DNA of 64,000 bases, taken from Parachlorella kessleri (Eukaryota > Chlorophyta > Trebouxiophyceae > Chlorellales > Chlorellaceae). The notes beneath the pieces are model-generated. The model was given only the letters and a program-made list of their open reading frames with translations. It had not been told where the DNA came from and did not search any database. Shown piece by piece: positions 60,022-64,000 of this stretch. The stretch is from contig BBXU01001744.1 in assembly GCA_001598975.1 (NCBI GenBank), forward strand, positions 23,590 to 87,589, read 5' to 3'. Position 1 is the stretch's first letter. Each line of letters opens with the position of its first letter. The position numbers and the translations under genes are program-made.

Positions 60022-62274
60022 ATGATGATGGGTCTGGCCTGCGGTGGGGCGCTCGCCCGCTTGCATGCAAGGCGCTTGCACGTGGCGACATCCAGCCTAC
60101 AACTATTGTCGGTCAGCGCCCGAGCGGTGCCACAGGCACGTACAATATGTTAATTTCAAGTGTTGTGTCAAAGCATCAAGGCAAGTATGCTAGAAGCCTT
60201 TGCAAACTGGGACCTCCGTGCAGGCAGCAGCAAACCAGCACTGGCCGGCACGCCGCCAGCCCAGCAAGCCATCCAAGCCAGCCAGGGCACCGCAGCAGGT
60301 CACTTGGCCAGCGCCAGAAAAGGTGCCTAATGGGAACTTACCAGTAGAGCTGGGGAACACCGCCTTGTGGAACAGCCAGGTAAGGCTCCAGGTTGATCAA
60401 GCGGCTTGCTTGGCATATCAACTAAACATAGCAATCATCTCAAGTGAATGGAGAGACACTGGCGGCAAGCCCACAACCACTGCAATGCATGGGTGGAGGC
60501 AGGACATACCTTATTCCGCGACATGGTGGGCTACGGCATAGTGCAGTGGGGAGACGCACAATATTCCGTTGCTGCCAACCCATCCCTTTCATCCCGGCGT
60601 AAGAGAGTCTTCTTGATATCAGAAATCGACAGCAGCAGCCACACTGAGGGTGTTGTACGCCCATACCTTCCGTTATGTTTACCTGCTGTGCTGCAGGCTG
60701 CCCGGGACTTGCGCTCTGCGATGAAGAGGGCGCAAGCCAACGATGTAATCGGCCTGTTGCGCGTGGGCATACAGCAGGGTCTAGCCGGGCCCCCTCTGGT
60801 GACAGCAGCGCTGGACCGCCTGATGCGCTTGCATGGCCGGCGAGAGGGCGACATACCCTCAAGGCCAGCGAGGGTAGCTTTCAACCTGGCTATGCAGCAT
60901 GGCATGGCGCTGCCCCCAGACGCCTGGCTGCTAGTCGCCATGGCACGAGGCCTGTACTGGTTACGGCCCAGTGCCTGGAAGCAAGGCGGGTGGCAGGAGG
61001 CCAAGCTTCAGCAGGTGCAGGACCGGATTATGACCACCTTTATCAGTATTGAACAGCAGGACACAGCACGGCTCACAGCAGCCAAGGTGGAGATCCGGGA
61101 GGTTGGCAGCTCTGAGGCCCGCAAAGCCGGCGGCCACAGCGTCGGCAGCAGCCCAGATGAAGGCGGCATAAGCAGCACCAACAGCAGACCTTTGGGTGGC
61201 GCATGAAAGACTGTCCCGGGAGTTAGCCAACTTTGTCTGGGCAGTATTCAGCAACTTGGACTGGTGCAGGTCCACATCGGCAGAGCAGCGGGCAGCTCTC
61301 TGTGCTCTTCTTGTCAAGCAGCCTGCCGAAGCGGCAGACCCGCAAGCCCACGCCAATGTGCTAATTGCACTTGTCAGGCTGAAGGCCTTCGTGGGGTCCG
61401 AGGCTGTCGCTCCATTCCTCGCAAGCGGGGTGGTGGCAAGGGCTGCTAGCCAGATTGCCCAGCAGTCACTCCTTGATGACCCTCGGTTGACCAAGGATGC
61501 CCTCTTGAGGTGAGGCAGCCTAGGTGGCGATTTGTCCTCTTCTTCTGTCTGGCTCAAGGGCTGGAGTTGGCACGTTGTGCAATTTCCCTACAGCAATGCA
61601 TGCTTAGTGTCCAATATGGTAGGTTGTCATCTAACTGTGCAAGCAACACGATACCCTTGCTTTGCTTGCAGCGTGGGCCGGCTGGAGTATCCGGCTGACC
61701 CTGCTCAGCTGGCAGCTTTGCTGGTGCAAGTGTTACACGTTCTCCAACAAGGTGCCGCGACAGGGGGCACCTCTAAGGTACCTATGATAGCAGAGTCGCT
61801 AGTTGGTGTGTAGACCTGTATACCCGCTTTCCGGAGAAATACGCCCAGCTGCTGCAGCACACCGCTGTGGCTGAGCTGGCCCGCATGTTCTTTAGTGAGC
61901 TGAAGCCGGCACAGCCAAGGGACAGGAAGGCATGGGCAAGCCTGGTGCAGGCCTGTGGGCAGGCAAAGGTTGATCCCCCAGTGGGCTCAGGAAGCCAAGG
62001 GCTGCTAGGACATGCACCAACCCAGCTGCCCGATGTTGCCAGGGTAGCGAGTCCGTACGAGTGCACGGAGGTCCTGTTTGGGCTGGGCGCCTTTTATGGG
62101 ATGCCAGATGGTGGGCGGCTGGCCCCTGCCTTGCAGCCTTACCGCAAGGAGCTGGCCTTCCTGGCTCATCGTGCCATGCCCAAGCTTGTAGTGTACCATG
62201 ACAAACATAAATGGATCATAACGACCTCTCTGGAGGAGCAGCAGCAGCTGGTCAGTGCATTTGCGGCGTGCTAG
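60022..62274 (+). CDS. Probable organelle-targeted helical protein, function unknown
   Basis: The model is partial. A likely first exon at 60022-60135 encodes a transit-peptide-like N-terminus (MMMGLACGGALARLHARRL), rich in Arg, Ala and Ser without acids. Further exons: about 60224-60379, from 60697 to a donor I could not fix (61045 and 61086 are options), about 61188-61510, about 61672-61776, and a final exon from about 61812 to the stop at 62272-62274. Protein segments are helix-rich (AARDLRSAMKRAQANDVIG; LSRELANFVWAVFSNLDW; PYECTEVLFGLGAFYGM; LPDVARVAS), in the style of algal organelle RNA-maturation proteins built of helical repeats, and the end VVYHDKHKWIITTSLEEQQQ is well conserved in appearance. 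I could not match it to OPR, PPR or RAP signatures with confidence. The last two exons leave only about 35 bp for an intron, which is too short, so that junction is uncertain. Confidence 0.5.
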
Positions 62275-62584
62275 ACACTATAGCTATCGGAGGGCATCGG
62301 TTCGTACCATTGTGCAACAAAGGCTGTAGGTCTTGAGTTAAGGTCTTGGTTGCTGGGACATTAGGAAAATGCATCTGCGTGCTAGACACTGTCGGAGGGC
62401 ATTGGTTCGTACCATTGTGCAACAAAGGCTGTAGGTCTTTGTTTAAGGTGTTGGGTGCTGGGACATTAGGAAAATGCATCGGCGTGGGAGACACTATCGG
62501 AGGGCATTGGTTCGTACCATTGTGCAACAAAGGCTGTAGGTCTTTGGTTAAGGTGTTGGGTGCTGGGACATCAGGAAAAAGCAT
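62270..62584. repeat. About 105-bp tandem repeat, three units
   Basis: Units begin at about 62270, 62381 and 62486 (spacings 111 and 105 bp, both multiples of three). Each holds GTACCATTGTGCAACAAAGG, then CTGTAGGTCTT, and ends near GGGACATTAGGAAAATGCAT. The first unit overlaps the stop codon of the preceding gene. The array stays open on the minus strand through all three units (62605-62252) and in one plus frame through the last two. Confidence 0.85.
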
Positions 62585-62956
62585 GGAGATGTCAAAGCCT
62601 GCCAAACCTGCCAGAGTGCAATATGTCAGGTTGCTGGGAGAAGCCGACCAGCTGCTTGACTGAGGTCAACTGGTGCGCAGTAAGTGTATGGTGTAGCTGA
62701 GGGCGCAAGGGGCTAATTTCTCTATTTAGTAAGGGTGCAGGTAGCGCGAACAGAGTGGCGATACGACATAGTTAGACGAGGGCTGGGCTGGATGCAGTGT
62801 CTGCTCTGTGTCTTGCTTGAAGTCTGAGCCAGTACGTCTCTCTCCTGCATTTCTTCAGTCTTGGCAGTCTGACCGATGAATATCCTTGATTCCTATTTAC
62901 TTACCCCTGGGGCACTCGTGCAGGTTTCCAGTTGTTTCAAAGTGCTCAAGACAGTA
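62585..62956. other. Spacer with partial match to the inverted-repeat arm
   Basis: No gene supported. The frame of the tandem repeat continues on the plus strand to a stop at 62661-62663 with the end VRLLGEADQLLD, which might be a C-terminal exon of the preceding gene. At about 62727-62800 the phrase GGTGCAGGTAGCGCGAACAG and a later GGGCTGGGCTGGATGCAG resemble the arm of the inverted repeat that follows. Confidence 0.4.
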
Positions 62957-63322
62957 TTAGCATGGGTGGCAGGTAGTGCAAACAGGGAGTAGAGCTGGGC
63001 TGGACTGGACTGACAGGGCTGGATGCAGAATGAGCCTGAGTTGCCGTTGGAGCAGCACGAGAGGTGCGGTGAGGTGTGGCCCCAGGCCCTGGGGGATCGT
63101 CATATTCGCTGCTACACATGTATATGCAGCACAAATCAGTCAGTGATGACGGCTACATCACTTAGCAAGGTGTGGACTGGCATAAGGCGGATTGTGGTAG
63201 CACAGAGTTGACGGTCCCTTAGATACCCCACACACATTTCAGTAATACAGTTCATCCAGCCCTGTCAGTCCAGTCCAGCCCAGCTCTACTCCCTGTTCGC
63301 ACTACCTGCCACCCATGCTATT
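62957..63322. mobile_element. Long inverted repeat (about 68-bp arms), foldback element
   Basis: The left arm (about 62957-63025) starts TAGCATGGGTGGCAGGTAGT and ends GACAGGGCTGGATG. The right arm (about 63253-63321) is its reverse complement with one mismatch in the compared stretch. About 227 bp lie between the arms. It could be a MITE-like non-autonomous DNA transposon or the gene for a long hairpin RNA. No target duplication is clear and no transposase is present. Confidence 0.75.
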
Positions 63323-63545
63323 AACGTATGTCGGCGAGAGGCCACCTGACTCAGCAAGCAGGCTGCGTGGGACCTTGCACCGAGTCCTGTCCAAACACTT
63401 CTTCACTGCCTCTGCTCCTTTCGCAATACCCGCCACCATGTACATACTTTTCAGAGTTCACTTTATGCCTTGTTACAATGCCTGCTAGACCCGCCATGCC
63501 TGGTAGGAAGGATTCCATAATGAAGAATTTCTTCAAGCAGAAACT

Positions 63546-64000
63546 TTGCACCAGACGTGCACCAGACGTTGGATTCAAACAGGCGATGGCGGTGGAACAG
63601 CGTTGGACCTCAACCAGCAGTCCAACGCGCCCGGTGTGGTTGATCGCCCAGTGGATCACCGTGTCGAATCCAACGGGTCGATCAACCGGGCTTCCAACGT
63701 CCCACTAATGTCCGACGAAGAATCACAGTGGTACCCCATCTGTATGCCCTACGTGCCACCAGTATGATTGCCCAGCCACTGCTACAACATCATTAGCAGT
63801 GGTACCTTAACCAAAGAATCACCATACGCAAAACGAGCTGAGTGCAAGAGTGTAGCACACATACCCTGTGCGGTGTGCGGGGATGTGTCTTCGACTGAGT
63901 CAAACCCCATGCTATTGTGTGACCACTGCAATGATGGTTGGCATTGTGGATGCCTCCTCTCACCATCAGAGGCCCCTGATCTTTGGTTCTGTCCCCCCTG
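63546..64000 (+). CDS. PHD-finger reading frame, runs off the right edge, possibly of a mobile element
   Basis: From about 63546 one frame stays open to a TGA at 63765-63767, then continues open in the same frame to the window end. The second part encodes a complete C4HC3 PHD zinc finger: CAVC, then LLCDHC, then WHCGC, then WFCPPC ending at 64000. PHD fingers read histone tails, and they also occur in ORF1 proteins of some non-LTR retrotransposons. The upstream part (SNAPGVVDRPVDHRVESNG; SDEESQWYPICMPYVPPV) is not recognised. An upstream ATG at 63481 opens a different frame. The single stop, the repeat-rich flank and the lack of a clear promoter suggest a decayed or mobile-element gene, but it could equally be a normal exon whose upstream partners are misjudged. 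Confidence 0.5.

Overview
The window is nuclear DNA of a green alga, most likely a chlorophyte of the Chlorophyceae (volvocine or Haematococcus-like). Genes are split by many introns of about 60-540 bp with GT...GCAG borders, sequence is rich in CAG/AGC triplets that encode Ser/Gln tracts, and the gene set is plant/algal: a peptidyl-serine alpha-galactosyltransferase, a LOG cytokinin enzyme and DNA polymerase eta with a plant-type ubiquitin-binding motif. No viral or bacterial segment was recognised. All gene models below were built by hand from splice borders, reading frame and conservation between copies.

Region 1 (1-37 kb) is a head-to-tail, plus-strand array of one gene family whose protein ends in a MYND zinc finger. 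I count eight members, called M1 to M8: M1 (31-869, cut by the left edge), M2 (3581-8029, divergent subtype), M3 (8928-9443, two-exon fragment), M4 (9817-14563), M5 (15248-19934), M6 (20619-25266), M7 (25931-30507), M8 (32045-36963). The standard gene has eight exons; exons 5, 6 and 8 are 84, 177 and 67 nt in every standard copy. M5 is fully open (903 aa). M4 has one extra base. M2, M6, M7 and M8 carry stops, frameshifts, a short retroelement insertion, a 55-bp duplication or a lost splice site. A conserved block of about 45 bp precedes most copies. This is a birth-and-death array with signs of sequence exchange between copies; the function of the family is unknown to me.

Region 2 (37.8-45.4 kb) holds a divergent pair: a LOG-family phosphoribohydrolase on the minus strand and a secreted cysteine-rich protein on the plus strand, separated by 1.5 kb with several hairpins.

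Region 3 (47.4-59.7 kb) holds two complete minus-strand genes: a Golgi/ER peptidyl-serine alpha-galactosyltransferase (GT96-like) with a ShKT module, a Gln/Ala-rich stalk and a C-terminal membrane anchor, including two tandem look-alike 40-nt exons; and DNA polymerase eta (690 aa).

Region 4 (60-64 kb) holds a plus-strand gene for a probable organelle protein of unknown function, a 105-bp tandem repeat, a long inverted repeat, and the start of a PHD-finger reading frame that may belong to a mobile element and runs off the right edge.

The neighbouring genes do not form an obvious pathway. The MYND array is the dominant feature and the best candidate for something undescribed.
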